Shown: positions 22,136 to 35,639, counted from the first letter of the stretch. The stretch: 64,000 nt of DNA from Micropterus salmoides (GCF_014851395.1 NW_024041039.1:3234360-3298359); one strand, 5' to 3'. Notes: generated by a model not told the origin, from the letters alone. Program-made: numbers and translations.

Positions 22136-25100
22136 CTCATGTATTATATCATTCACCGTGGTATTTCATTTAAATTTTCTTTCTGTAAGCAATTCAAACT
22201 TTTTTAAAGACATGATAGAGAGGCATTGTAGAGAGTTGTGTAAGTGAGGAAATTAAAGTAGCTAGTAAAGGTGTACAGCGACAACAAGAGTGTGCTCAGC
22301 TTGTTTTCAGCCCACCCACAAATTTATAGTTACAGTGAAATGCTTTATTTTCATCGCTAAAAAAAACACTAGTAATATTTGATAAAAACAAATGAGTCAC
22401 ACTTACAGAGTAAGAAAGGTGTTAAGATGCTCTTATCCATAACAGAAGCTACTTCCCTGTCAGTGATTATTTTATCACAGCGAGGCTTCGTAATGTATTT
22501 ATTTATTTGATGTACTAAATTCCTCATTACTGGTGAGGACTTTGGGACAAAATTAGAACTGGAACTATTGCATTCCACACCACACTTTTTTATAAATGAC
22601 ATTTTGTGCCTGTTGTGCAGGTTTAAGCTGGAGGGGAACCAGAAGAGGTTTCTGCTAAAACAGAGGAAAAAAAACACGATTAAATTGTTCCCATAATTTT
22701 CTTCCAAAAACACCATCAACCTGTTAAAGCAATAACCCCACCTTCAGCATACACCTTAAATAAAATTTCAAGTTTCCAGTCCCACAAATTGTCTTTAGAT
22801 TTTAAATAGGTTTGATGTTCACACAAACATGCTTGCCAGTGTTGTATTTGTTTGCTGTGGCTGTTTCCTAAAGTCTACAACAACATATTACTAAACAGAT
22901 GATGCAAACCATGATACAACACAACAGTAAATTGTCTACCTTAGGAGGTTTCTACCAAAGTATCTATTCATTTAGTTCTCAGGTTGTCTACGGCCAATTT
23001 GGGCAACGTAACAACAAAAGGCTCCCGATCCATTTTATCACAAAAAAAAAAAGACAACACGCCTCGCAGTGCAGCCTATTGCCACTTTCAAGTAAATTTG
23101 AATCCTGGAGCCCATTTTTGTTACTTTCAGTGTACAAACAACCACTTGTTGAACACAATCAAACTTTTGTCATGTCAGTTCTTATAGTGTAAGTTTGCAT
23201 AATAAAATAAATTTTACACATTGTTTGACATCATCACATGTTTATATCTACAGGATATAAACATATGATGTTGTTAGGTCGATGTTGCAACAGTCAACTC
23301 TACGACAGTTTCTGTAAAATACTGTAATCCAACCGGATATATTTGACATCTTTAGACTGAACGTGTAAACATAAGTCACAGCATAAGTTTGTATTAATAG
23401 ATGCACCAAAAGGTCAAACAAATACACTCATTCAAGTCACACAGTCTGCGGCCCCCGAGAATATTTTCAGTGCGTCATTCTCCTGCCCCAGTAAAGCTGA
23501 CCCATGTCCTCCAAAAAGGCCCGGCTCTTTATACCCCGTTCTATACCCCAAACTTCCCCAAACACAGGTGGCTGAGAAAGAGAATCAATATAAACAAAAG
23601 TGATTCTTTTCAACAACAGCAGCCAGGACCCCGAGGCGTCAGCGCTCTGCACGATCTGTTTTAACGCAATTAACCAAAGCCGCGCGCTCGTAGCAGCGGA
23701 GGCAGACACTGTACAACCTGAAGCTGAATATTTACCAACATTATAAAAAATTATATTCTCATTTTGGAACATAGAGAGAAAAATAGATGAAAGCCAGCAG
23801 GGTTATCTAATGATACAGGCTATGGTGTTATGTAATAAAAGGGGGAGACTGCTGAGGCCGAGTCGAGCTGCTCTCTGCAGCTTCCCTCAAGCTCCTCAGC
23901 CTTCACCTCCATCCTGACGTTCATTTTCAGCCTCAGTGTCTCCAGCTTCAGCTGCAAACCAGCTCCATTCAGCCCTCGTTCCTCCTCTGACCTTATTTTA
24001 ACCTCAGTAACAGACCTGAGCATCTCTCTTTTGCTTCACACTGAGACATGATTTAACCCTGTAGTCTAAAAAGTCTGACAAAGTCATCAGCTCTCATGAT
24101 AGGCAGATTGATTTTAATGTAATATAGTTAGTTTTCTAACGATGTCCATACAGTGTTTTGCACTGTTCAGCATCGTTCTGCTCCATCTTAATTCTGGCAT
24201 ACTTGATCCAGTTGAGAGCTCACGGTCTACCCCCTCTTCTAGTTGGTTTCTGTAACTCACTGGGTCTTTCTTAAGAGGTGAAATATATTCCCAGGGGATT
24301 TCCATCCATGAGATACATTCTACTGTACTGCACAGTTAAATTTGAATATATCTTAGATAAAATAATCATATTGTATTAAGTATTCAAACAGCTTAAAATG
24401 ACAAAATGTTACAATTTTCTGAATTTATAGGGGTAATGTAAACAGCATATTCCTTTTGGATATTCAGATTTACAGAATTTACAACCATCTACCAAACTGG
24501 TGCGTTTGAAAATACATTTTTGATATGAGTGTCAATTTGAATGAATATTGAGGATGTCTGGAACCAGCCATCAGCGCACCAAGAACACAGACTCCTTTTT
24601 TCAGTCTTAGTAGTAAATAGTTCGGACATTTAAAACACAACATATATGAACATTTACTTCACACAGTCACAATATTGGTAGATAGAAAAATCTAAATCTA
24701 CTATAAAGTCAACAAATTAATAACTGCTCCCTGGATTCAAATGAGGTAGACTTGCTGTGTTTCAGCTGACGTTATTGGATCAAATGTTTAACTGACTGGA
24801 ATTCATTTAGCAACTACCAAGAACAATGAAGTAAGGAACTAAAGTTACTTTGAAACTGCCTGTATAAAAGGGTGCGTTTAAAAATAGGCCAATTACTGTA
24901 CTGTTAAAAGATTAAGAAGCCACCCTTTAACCATTCAAGCAAAATAAAACCTAAATATCCTATCATATCAATCCTACACTATGTGGTGGCTCTTCACAAG
25001 AATTTTCCATCACTAATTCAATCTTGAACTGTATTTTTAGTCTGAGCCTCCCCTCCTGACAAAGTCAAAGTGTGAGCTGCCTCACATCCCAGTTTTAGTC

Positions 25101-27351
25101 CTGGTGCCAGCAATTCCAGCACCTGCAGTCACACAAATGAAGCCAAAATGGTGTCAAAATATCTACAGTTTCTACAGATGGGTGCTCGTCCTTAGACAAA
25201 CTTCTTTTGATTTCTTACAATTGTAAAGAAATAATGTTACTTGCTCTTGAATAACATTTTTCTCTTTTATCCTGACCAGGCCTTGTTTTAAACTGCTGCA
25301 CCTTCGCCTCAACTCACATTCCTGCTGCAGATTCTTATATTCCCAGCTCTCTGATGCCACAGACCAAGCCAGCCATCCTCAGCCCTCCCTGCCTCTCTCC
25401 AGCCACAGCTTCAAAGGCCTCCCCTGGGACTCTGACGGTTCCCAACTCATATGTAAATGCCTCTAAATTAAGTAGCCACAGGATAGAGCAACACAGATGA
25501 AAAGAGCATGAGTCAAGAGCGCGCAATGCATGTAAAATCGTGGCTCATAAGCACCTGTTTATCCAAACATAGCCTGGTGAAGTGAGACGGCGTATAGACG
25601 GAGATTACGTGTCCACCGGGAATCTCTTTTCACAGCACCGGTTCTTTCTCTCATTATTTTCAAAGCGGAGGACGCACTGTTGCATGTTCCTGACAGCACT
25701 GGGAGCTTAACGTGTTTTCGGCTCTCAATCCGGTGAGCATTAAAAATTGAAAATGTCTCAGCTTTTAGCAAAAGAGCGCCATGCTTCAATTGAGTTTTCA
25801 ATTGCCACTCTACAACAACAGGAGCCAAAAGCAGAACCTTTCCCAAAGCAGCAAAAGTACAGTTTAATCCTTTCAACATTTTAAAAACACAAGTATAAAT
25901 GTCAACCTGAATTTGTTTTAGAACCACAATATATTTGTTTTAATAGCTTTCAACAATGTTTTTCTCAGACAATATAAATTAGCTTCTGACTTAGGCACCA
26001 AATCAAATTAGCAAAAAGGCTGTAATATGTTGAATCAAATGAGCAGCAGAGGTATATTACATCTCCTGCACGAGGGTTTCCCTCATCTCTGTCTACTCAA
26101 TACTCCAAACCATCTTTACATTCATATACATTTATCCTGATCCTTTCATTTCATGCTTTTATCCATCCATTAATCTCTCGTTTAATACGCTTTTATCAAA
26201 GCAGACATTTGGACTTGTCGTAGCAGGAAAAGCACAGTTGCAACTAATAACATGCATAACATAACAATGGCTTTTCCATTCAAGTGTCCCAGGAAGCCAT
26301 GACAGAGAGAGAGCATGCATAATACCAGGGCCCTGAAACTTGCACACCTAAATGGAATTCATTCATGATTAATGTGATTAATAACACCTGCGATTTTCCC
26401 ACTACGACACGTCAAAAGGTCTGTTGTGAAAAAGGTGTATTCCCACTGTTCTGCGCTGCATTCACACAACGTCAGCAAAATAGAAAGAATGATAAAATGC
26501 GTCGTGTCCAACATAGTTACCAGCACTACTACAGCCCTGATAACACTGTTTTTGCAGTGGTGTTAGTGGTAGTTCCATGCATTTGTCACAGCTAAGCAGC
26601 CATTTAGACATCGACTTGTTTACACTTCTGAAGTTTGTTCTGCAACATGAGTTTTCAAAGCCGCCAGAAGTAAAACACATCTCCTACTTCGTAAATACAA
26701 CTAGGAGGCCATGTGAATAGCTTTCTCTCAATAGAAATGGCATTTACAGTATATAAGAAAATAATAATATGAAAATGAGACACTTTGAAATACCATTGCA
26801 TACTTTGAAACGCACGTGCAGCCAATTACACCAACTTATGGACGCTATTTCTGATATGGCAGGCCTTTAGGAACGCTTCCAAACAAATTCAAGGTTGGTA
26901 GAGTTTTAAAAAAAATATATCACAGCCTCTAATTTTGGTATCAAAACTCATATAGCTAGGAGAGAAGGAAACTTGAGAGAGAGAGAGAAGTGCTGGCACA
27001 GGAAGCAACAACTCAACAGCCCCAACAATCTTAAACGTAAAGAGCTGCTGAGACTTTGGTGATAGTTTGGCAACTTTGTTCAGCATAAAACAAAGCGTTG
27101 ATGTATTTTGTAAACTATGGTGAAAGTCTGTCCAAACACACACAGGAAATAAAACAAATAGTAGTGGTTAAAAGTGGTTTATCTCCTGATGTATAGTTAT
27201 CCAACAGCACATGCAAATGTGATAACAATTCCAAACACCAGTAATTAGACCTATCCACAGGAAAGAACAGCAAAGCTTTCTGAGAAACAACACCATCCTT
27301 CTTTTCATCCCTCTACCACTCTGTCCTCCATCCATCCAGCAATCTTCCCTT

Positions 27352-27409
27352 GACATTTACATTTAAGTCATTTCGCAGACACCTTTGCATCCCCCCCCCC
27401 CCCCCCCCC
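27352..27409 (+). repeat. Short common fish repeat ending in a C19 run
   Basis: ACATTTAAGTCATTTCGCAG then ACACCTTTGCATCC resembles the widespread teleost string (CATTTAGCAGACGCTTTTATCC) whose fuller form is inside the MITE at 58030-58060. It runs directly into 19 cytosines at 27391-27409. Long poly(C) is rare and prone to sequencing error and slippage. Confidence 0.5.
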
Positions 27410-30289
27410 ATTCCTCCATCTCTCCATGTTTGCATGCATGGTGTTAATATCCCAACCTCGACTGCAGGGCGCACAGCTTCCTCCCAGCTCTGTCAGCTTG
27501 GCTGGTCATGGTGGTGGCAACATGCACGCCACGCAGAAAGGTCAGCCTGGATTAGACCTTTCCGAGCTGGCGCGGCGCCGGCAGACGCACGCTGTGAGCT
27601 TCCATCGGCCTGCCGGGCTCCTTCGTGACAGCAGGTGGCTTTCTGCACCCGTGGGGTGCTCCTCCCTGCCTGACTCCAACACAACCCCCCTCCACACACA
27701 CACACACACACACACCTCAACACACACTTTGACTCCTCACAACACCTCTTCCACAACCTGAGGGAGCATCAGCACAACTCCTCACGAGAATGTTACATCA
27801 TTTTTTTGCTGTTTTACAGCCATAGCCCAACTACTTCAGTTGTTTTGCTGATGTTACTGCTGACCTGTATGTGTCTTCATGTAGGTGTTGCAGTTCTTGA
27901 GATATCAAAAAAACCTCCAATCTCCTAAATGTCTACAGGAAGAAACATATTCTGCTTTTGTATATCTTGTAGGTGTTGTTCTTGTCTTCTGTATTGGTTA
28001 GGTTAACATATTACTCATCATCTTAGCTGCTGAGATCTGGAGATGTGCCAACATATCTAAATTGGACTCAAACAGGGGGAAAGTATAAGCAGTCCGACCA
28101 ACAACCAACAGACGGGTTGTAAACAAACCCCACTGTCAAACATTACACTAAACAGAACGTCGCTACAGTCTCATAAACGTGCGTGCTATAAGGGGCAGTT
28201 AAGTTACTCTAGTCCGCCTTAACGTTGCTAGATGAGCATTGTAGTTACTGCAGGGCTATGTGCTGTGTTCTCTGTCACAGATCAGGAAGAAGAAGTCCCT
28301 GTTCATGCAACGTTACTCTGGCGTCCTCCTGCATTCTTCATAGCAGAGGTGGGTGAAACTAGAGTGTATCAATGTTCCCAGTAGAATCTCTGCCATGTTT
28401 TTATTATGTGCAATATATATGTGGGTAACATAGGAATGACCCTGTGTGAAATGCTAGATAGAAGTAGGCAGGAGTGGAGAGAAGAAAATAGTGGGAGAAT
28501 CACCCATCCTACTTTTGATTTGGAGGGATAAGATCAAAAGCTCATTTCAAAGCGATTTTTCATTCAGAATCAAAATCGTGACACACCTATTATATAAATA
28601 TGACCCCATTGTCGACATCTGAGGATGACTGTTTAATCACTTCAGAAGTATGAATTTGTGGTGTTTAATGAATGCTTGTTTGCTGAAAATTATCAGCCTG
28701 AGAGAGAAAATGGTAAACTGGGAGCTTAAGGATTATTCTTTCTAATTTTCTAGTGTATATGTAAACAAAATACCAGTTTCACATGATCAAATCCACTTCT
28801 TTGGAGTGAACAAGTCTAAATGTCAGTTATGACAGCAAACTCTGTACCATAGTTGTGCAACTGGAAGTGTACAATAGGATGAAGTTAAGATCTAACTGAT
28901 GTTTACACCAGTTCTATTGAAACATTTTAGCATTCGCCTCTTTTCCAAATAAGTCGCTGATAAATAAATGGTTAAACTGTGGACTTCAAAACCTGTCTGA
29001 CAAATTGTTGAAACAATGAGTTCATGTTGATTAAACTGCAAATGTATTCAGATGTACATTTTTGTTTCATAACATATGTGTATTTAACACCCGGACCGAA
29101 CACATCAGATAAAAGTGAGCTGCACATATAACACAAATAATGAAACTTTACTTAATTTGATTAATTAACATGATTGATTAATTGTTTAAGTTAAAATGTC
29201 AAACATTTGCTTTTCCCATCCAGAGGATTTGCAGGTCTCTTCTGTTTTAAAGCATTGCAAAGTGAATATCTTTAGGTTTTTAAGCAGTTCAACAGCCAGA
29301 AAAACAAGCAATTTGAAGATGCCACCTTATGACACTTTATAAACTAAATTATTAATGAGTTAATCAGAGAGATAATCACCAGATTAAATGCTAAATAAGA
29401 TTATTGTTAGTTGCATTCCTAGTAGATATGAATATGTATGCGCACGTGTTGGCGGCCCCTGCATGTCACCAGCTTGAAACCTGCATTAAAATACAACTAA
29501 AAATAGTTCCTGCCTGCTTCAGCCATCAGAGGCAGAAACAGGGGAATTCAGTCTGCAATGAGCCTATAATCATCTCGGCTATTTTCTTTCATGCTGCACC
29601 TTTACCTGCCCACACACTGTCCTCAGTCAACATCCATCTATTCTTCCAGCCTGATAATACGGGAAAGCAGCAAAAGAAACATCAATTCAGCAAAGAGCGG
29701 AAGAGAGACTGTGTCCTCTGTAGTGGCTGGAAATTTACGTGCCATTGATTTCCTCTCAGCCTGTCTCCCCTGCTCGCTGCTGTCTGCTGTTTAAAAGACA
29801 GCAACAGTGGGATCTCATCGAATCCATCAGCGACCGGCAGTGAGATGCCAGAGGACAAGAGACACCTGAACCAAGACGCCGTGCCGCGCCGCAGCAGACA
29901 CCTACTGCAGGATCCACAATACAATACACCATTCAGCCTGATAGAGGACACAGCAGCAGGAGAGCGAGCCCAAACACACAAAACCATGCCGAGGAGGTTT
30001 AACACTGACTGTTAAACAGAGATATTTGGGCTCAATATTGGCCTTGAATTAAATAGATGGATTTCTAAACATTTATATTCTTCGCACACTTGTTTATTCA
30101 CTCAATAATGTTTTCTGCAACTTCAAAGAAGTAATGTTTCCCCAGAGGGCCATTACGCCTTCTTGGCCTGTTAGATACTGTTCCAGGTTGTAATTTACCC
30201 GTACTTAACATTATATCAGGGTCATGGGAAACACTTGTTTCTGACTGGCTGGAAGTTGTTAAAAAGTCACTAGTCTGCATATCTGTGAA

Positions 30290-31540
30290 CGTTCTCAGTC
30301 ATCCAGGTCATAGTTATGCAAGAAAGGTTAAAAACAAGTTGTTTTTTTTTGTGAATAAAGTTCAAGGACTGACACTGGACCCAGATGAAGCCATGGTGTG
30401 CTATGATGAGGCTTCCTTGTTCACACGCATCCCCACCATGGAGGCAGTAGAAACCGAAAGGAATCGACTGCTAAAAGACAACAACACCCTGAACAACAGA
30501 ACCAATCTCAGCCCTGACAGATCTGTAAACAATCACTGACCTAGGTTTAGGTACACACCCCTGTAATGGTTGGGATTAGGATAAGGAGCTTTGGGGGGCC
30601 ATCAACGCGTTTAACACTAACGGAGCTAGCAAGCTAGCTAAGGCGTCTCATACAGACGTGCCCGTGGCGTTTAAACAGACGAATAACAACATTTTGTCAG
30701 CCTTTCTGAAAGCGTTGGTATTTGATGCCCTGAGATGAGAATGGGCCAACACCTGTATCCCCTATTGTGGCCAAAATCTACTGGGAAGAAGTGGAGAGCA
30801 AAGCCCTGAAGTCCTTCAGAGGAACAGCACCAGGCCACCGGTACAGACGTGGGCGACACATGGGTCAAAATTTAAATTCCAGAAGTGCAAGCCTTCACGG
30901 AACACATCAGCTTCGTGGACAGTAACATCAAGTTCACATGAGAGGATGTCCACAACAACAGTTTGGCCTTCCTGGACTTTGGCAAACACATTGAAGAGCA
31001 TAGGAGCCTGCAAATTGGAGTATACAGGAAACCCACATACACAGACCAATACCTACTTTTCGATTCCCACCACCCACTGGAGCACAAGCTATGGATCATC
31101 AGAACCCTGCACCACCACGCCGATAACATACCGACAAGTGCCCGAGCCCGAGAGAACGAGCATAAACACCTGAAGGAGGCACTCAAATGCATTCTGAATA
31201 TCCAAACTGGACCTTTGTGAAAACAGCCACAAGATCCAGTAAGAGCACCAACAATACAGGGGATTATGAGAAGAAGAGTAAATGCAACAAAATTGTGATT
31301 CCATACGTGTCTGGAGTATCAGAGAAACTCAGGAGGATTTTCAACAAATACTACTTCCCTGCGTTTTTTAAACCCAATAAAGCACTAACACAGATACTGG
31401 TCCACCGGAAAGGCCGTACACCCAAACACAAGAATAGCAATCCAGTGTATGTTGTCCAGCGCAGTAAAGAAGGGCCCTACCTGTATACTGGGGAAACAAA
31501 ACAACCTTGGATAACTCGTCTGTGTAGTTATGAGTTTTAG
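30290..31540 (+). pseudogene. Penelope-like retroelement, reverse transcriptase part (broken, with insertion)
   Basis: The reverse transcriptase of a Penelope-like element is visible in pieces: GLTLDPDEAMVCYDEASLFT (30370-30430), VSPIVAKIYWEEVESKALKS (about 30755-30815), FTEHISFVDSNIKFT, then YRKPTYTDQYLLFDSHHPLE, NWTFVKT, IVIPYVSGVSEKLRRIFNKY and the start of the GIY-YIG nuclease, LYTGETKQPW. Frame changes and stops abound. The catalytic YVDD box has decayed to a DVGD-like string near 30850. The part between the second and third reverse-transcriptase blocks is missing and replaced by a 0.2-kb piece of another repeat (30541-30740). The copy stops inside the GIY-YIG domain at 31540. The upstream GTGAACGTTCTCAGTCATCC looks like the terminal repeat of such elements, so the N-terminal half may be deleted. 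Confidence 0.8.
30541..30740. mobile_element. Family X TIR element fragment inside the Penelope copy
   Basis: TAGGTTTAGGTAC near its start and AAAGCGTTGGTATTTGATGC then CCTGAGATGAGAA at its end match 35806-35990 in the same order. It interrupts the reverse transcriptase at a point where about 30 residues of the host element are also absent, so insertion was accompanied by deletion. Confidence 0.6.
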
Positions 31541-33278
31541 TTTGTTGTTTTGGTCTAGATGCTGTTCAGGACAAGAATAAAATGCTGAGGGAGGTGTGGA
31601 AAAAATTCTTTTTGGCATGAAAAATGAATAGATGTTGACAATTGAGCGTCTGGCAGCTTAAATACTGGTGTTATTATTATTACTGGCTTTCAAAAACTCA
31701 TGTGATTAAGCCCCCCTACTTGGCAGGCACACATAAAAACACAATAATGGATGCCTGTGCACAAACACATGCCCGCATGTGTTCACAAGCATGTGCAAGC
31801 TGATCCACAAAAGTGCGTTTTACAGACACAAACACACTCATGAAACGAAGATATAATTTCTTCTTTTTTAATTTTACATTCAATAGATTGGTCCTTCATC
31901 TCAGGCCGAGGTCTAATTAATTCAGCAGGAAATCAAGCGGAAAATCACCTCGCCATATTGATATAACTACTCGATATCTGATGGGTGTAAACAGCCTTGA
32001 AAAATTCTCAGAGCAGACTTGATCCCTAATAGAACAACCCCCACAAGTCAAACAATCAATCTAAAATATCTCATTCCCAGAGGCCGATACATCCAACCGT
32101 ATTCCTCAAACAAAATTGCTCAAGATCAATGTGCTCAATGTGAAAGTTTGGGTGAAAAAGCAGTGACATTATATTTCTCTGCCACCGTCAGAATCTGTTG
32201 AAAGTCCTCTTTCTGAAGCCAAACAGCTGATTAGTTGTTCCCTCTCCAAGACTGGGAGAACATGCTCACTATCAGCTTTTGTTCGTGTACCTGATTAAAT
32301 TCGCTTCAGTCACAATGGAAAATCGTAACCGCAATCCCATCATCATTTATACTTGGTCCTAATTCAATTCTATATCCTGGCAGATTTAAATACACCCACA
32401 TGACCAAACAATCATGCGGGTGTTGGCTTTTAAAGAATTTCAATAATGAATTTCAAGCCTACTGAAAGACTACTGCAAAGGGAGAATTTACAATTACTCT
32501 CAACTTTCACAAGCGCACTGCCTTCCATTATCTCAGCCAGGATAAAAATAGCACACTTAACAGTTATTCATCAATAAGCTTTATGAGCTCATTAACTAAA
32601 AGTCGCACCTGCTTTTGTGTCACATACCCAAGCAAGACAAACTAGAGTCTGTGTTTGGCACGATCTATAGCGTTCCTGCAGCTCCCGCCAAAACACTATT
32701 TAGTTGTCTCCAAAAACATTGTGCTGCTACATCTCTACCACAAAAGTCTCTTCTCCATTTCTTCAACAGAAACACTGTCTGAAACAGCCAAATCAACCAA
32801 AAGCTTTCCTCTTTTATCTGTCCTTTCAACCAAACAACAAACTAAATCTCAAACCTCAAAAACATCCTCCCAGAAGCAAACCTCATTCTTATGAGAAGAG
32901 ATTTTGCAAGATTGAGAAGAAGATACTTGTCTCAATAACCCTATTTCCACAAGTGATCTGTTATCTGGATATTTTATCTGTCCTTGCACCTTTGCATTAG
33001 CAGTTGGTATTAATCAGCATCCTCGTTCTTTCAATTCCGGCAAAAAATTTCTTAAACAATGTGGCTCACCCTGCAGATTCCATGTACAGCGGTCTGAAAA
33101 TCTGCAGAAAAAAGGTTTTACAGGCCTGAGATCTGACAATAACGATCATGTTCTGCTCTGTCAACTTCATGCAGCTGTATACACTTACACTCATGGCAGA
33201 TATTTTAATTTGTGTAACTACTAACATTAATGATAACAGCAATTACATTTTTGAGTAAAATGTCATCATTATGGAGAG

Positions 33279-34421
33279 TAGCGGTGGGCGATATGGCAAA
33301 AATATCTATCTATTTCAGGCAGTATCACAATTCCCGATCTTATCACGATTCATATTCCTGCTGGTTTTTAACACTATTTTGCAAGTTATTGGTTTAAAAG
33401 AGAAAAATAACACTACTTTATTAATCATATGTAACGTTAGCTTACTGATTTATTCAAACAACAAAGAACTGATTCATTTTGTTCTTATTAGATTTGAAAG
33501 ATTTAATATAAATTTTGATATGATTTTCCCATGAATGTGCTGTTTGCTTAAATTCATGTTTAAAAACACAAAGACAGGGAGGGACTTGTTGCCGATTAGA
33601 CTGGCGTTTACAGAAGCCAATGGCGTCATGCAGATTCTGTGTGGACCCTGCAGCCGGACCGGGACCCAACACAGCCTCTGAGACCAACAGAGTTTGACCA
33701 GTTTGACCACAGGGACAAGAGGACCGAGGTGGTTTTCTTGCTGGGTTTGGCTCATGGCATCCCGAGGCTGACTCAGCTTAAAGTAATAGGACAGCTAGCA
33801 GTACGGCTAACCAAGCTAACTAGCCACAGATACAGACAGATACGGTCAGCGGTTTAGCAAAAATTAAATGTATCTGTCCATTAACAAACTCTGTAAATCA
33901 ACTCTGTACTGTAGTTCCCGGTTGGTCTCCATGTTTGGTCCCGTTCATGCTGTGTTTACTGGGAGACAGCTGATGGCGCTGTTGTTGTCGACGTTATCCT
34001 GGCCTGAAAACCTCCAGTGCTTGAGTAGAGGTTTAACCACAGGTGTAATGTTAATCACAATAAACTCTCCAGGTGCTCCAAGCTCCTAAGTCAGTTATGA
34101 CCACTACGCTAACTGTGCTAATTAGATAATGGCAGCTAGTAACACTTTCTGTTCATCAGCAAACTCCATAAATCACAGAGAGTTGATGTAGAGTAGCCAG
34201 GAGACACGGGGAACTTAAGGTTAATTTTATGAGACCCAACAGTTACAGTGTCGCCTTTGTACGCAGGCAGCTTCACAGAGCAGCTGTCGACTGCGTGAAT
34301 GAGCCACAGAACTAAAACTGATTGATTGTACACTATAGCGCGATACTATCTCTCTGAAAAGGCAGATTGTGGAGACAATTTAATCGTCCACAATCTAATA
34401 TCGTAATATCGCACACCCCTA
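33279..34421. mobile_element. hAT-type element, 1.14 kb, with 8-bp target duplication
   Basis: The left end TAGCGGTGGGCGATAT and the reverse complement of the right end, TAGGGGTGTGCGATAT, form terminal inverted repeats. The flanking octamers ATGGAGAG (33271-33278) and TTGGAGAG (34422-34429) agree at 7 of 8 positions. The inside holds no transposase. The central module (about 33555-34200) is shared with the element at 39785-41074, which has quite different ends. CTCTGTAAATCA / CTCCATAAATCA strings repeat inside it. Confidence 0.85.
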
Positions 34422-34547
34422 TTGGAGAGCAATTATAGATTGTAAAGATGAAAGTTGAAAAAATAGTCGCAATTGCCCATAAAAACATTTTCACCTGCCT
34501 TCCAACCGCTCCCAACCTAGGAAGCCATCCAAAAAGGATAACCATAC

Positions 34548-34940
34548 CTCATCCACGTTCTCGAAGGCGTTGATGATGTCATATGGCAGGCAGGAAAGCA
34601 GGTCGATGACAAACCAGGTCTTCAGGTAGTTCATGCGGATGAGCTTGGGGTCAGAGATGACCTCTCCGCCCGGCCCAACAAAGGTGGTATGAAAGTTGAG
34701 GACGATGTCCACCAGGAAGATGACGTCTACCACGCTGTCCAGCACCAGCCACACAATGTTGTTCTGTTTGGTCTTGAAGGAGACGTTGTAGGGCACCATG
34801 ATGGCCGTGTAAAAGGTGAGGATGAGGATGACCCAGTCCCACGTGGTCTTGAAGGTGCAGTAGTGAAGAATAATGTGTGGAGGCGTCTTGGGAGCCTCCT
34901 GCTTGTACTGCGGGAGAATGTCGGAGTTTAGCTGCAAAAC
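34548..34940 (-). CDS. kcnh5: kcnh5 exon: proximal linker, S1, S2, S3
   Basis: The 393-bp exon (131 whole codons) reads VLQLNSDILPQYKQEAPKTP, S1 in TWDWVILILTFYTAIMVPYN, S2 in LVLDSVVDVIFLVDIVLNFH and S3 in LKTWFVIDLLSCLPYDIINA, ending FENVDE in the S3-S4 loop. The acidic residues of S2 and S3 (D in VVDVIFLVD and FVIDLL) are those that pair with S4 arginines in voltage sensors. The acceptor is CTCCAG|GTT at 34941 and the donor GAG|GTATGG at 34547. GPGGEVISDPKL and MVPYNVSFKTKQ fit EAG2 rather than EAG1. Reading past the donor gives a short intronic tail and stop, which is not real coding. Confidence 0.96.
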
Positions 34941-35494
34941 CTGGAGATGTAACAGAGCAAGAAACGTTTATTCAACAAATCAACAGCACTCCTTAAATAA
35001 TACACTGTTAAATTAAAAACATGCAAATCAAGAAATGCTCAGATATCTTCAGCTGCAAAGTGATTGTACAAATCAGTGTCGTGAGGACTCTAAAGCTGCC
35101 CAACAACCTGCCGCCAAGTCAGTACCATCATTAGGGCCGAAGCACGAAACGTTGAGGTAATTTTTCACCAATTTCACGGTCCATACTTTAACAAACTCCT
35201 CCTAGAGAAGTAACCGGATCAACTTCAAATTTTTACAGAGCAACCTATAGGCATTAGACAAAAAGTGGTACTATCTGTAAGGTTTCAATGAAGGGCGTGT
35301 CCATCATTGTGCATATATGGAAAGCCCGAGACACAGAGCCGCAGTAAAGATCCCTCTGGTAAAGAAAAGAATTACATGATTAATAAGATCCACCCTGAAA
35401 GGCGGAGCTAGGGTGGCAGCAGGCTATAGCAGCTTACAGAAAGCACATTATACGGAATTTGCCAATGAATGCAAAGAGAAGAATCAGCTGAGAT

Positions 35495-35578
35495 GTCACA
35501 TTGGTGGACAGTGGGAATCAAACCTGGGTCTCCCACACCCAAGGCATGTGTCTTATCCACCGCTCCATCGCCACCCCT
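35495..35578 (-). mobile_element. tRNA-derived SINE head
   Basis: On the minus strand: GGGGTGGCGATGGAGCGGTG, GATAAGACACATGCC, TTGGGTGTGGGAGACCC, then AGGTTTGATTCCC. The last is a good B box for RNA polymerase III, and the first holds the A-box region. The body runs on into TGTCCACCAATGTGACATC. It belongs to the same family as 4598-4655 and 50148-50265. Confidence 0.75.
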
Positions 35579-35639
35579 GTGTATACTGTATGTATCTAAT
35601 CTCACAATGCATGTAATTGCATCATAATCAAAATGCATC

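Larger units (their letters stand above)
20167..34547 (-). other. kcnh5: kcnh5 intron between S1-S3 exon and S4-S5 exon
   Basis: A 14381-bp intron with GTATGG donor at 34542-34547 and CTCAG acceptor at 20167. It contains a LINE tail, a TIR element, a LINE reverse-transcriptase remnant, a poly(C) run, a broken Penelope element and a hAT element, described separately. In 22140-27350, 27770-30280 and 31545-33270 I see no gene; all ORFs there are short and unlike known proteins. 27450-27690 and 29760-29990 are GC- and CpG-richer than their surroundings. Confidence 0.9.

Noticed and set aside
25559..25927. 122-residue minus-strand ORF
   Set aside because: Fairly protein-like composition but no known motif, no poly(A) signal or splice sites found, and a length within chance for this much sequence.
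34491..34547. Extension of the S1-S3 ORF past FENVDE (VWLSFLDGFLGW)
   Set aside because: It reads through a clear GAG|GTATGG donor. The next real residues (GISSLF) are in the exon at 20009-20166. It is not an S3-S4 insert exon.
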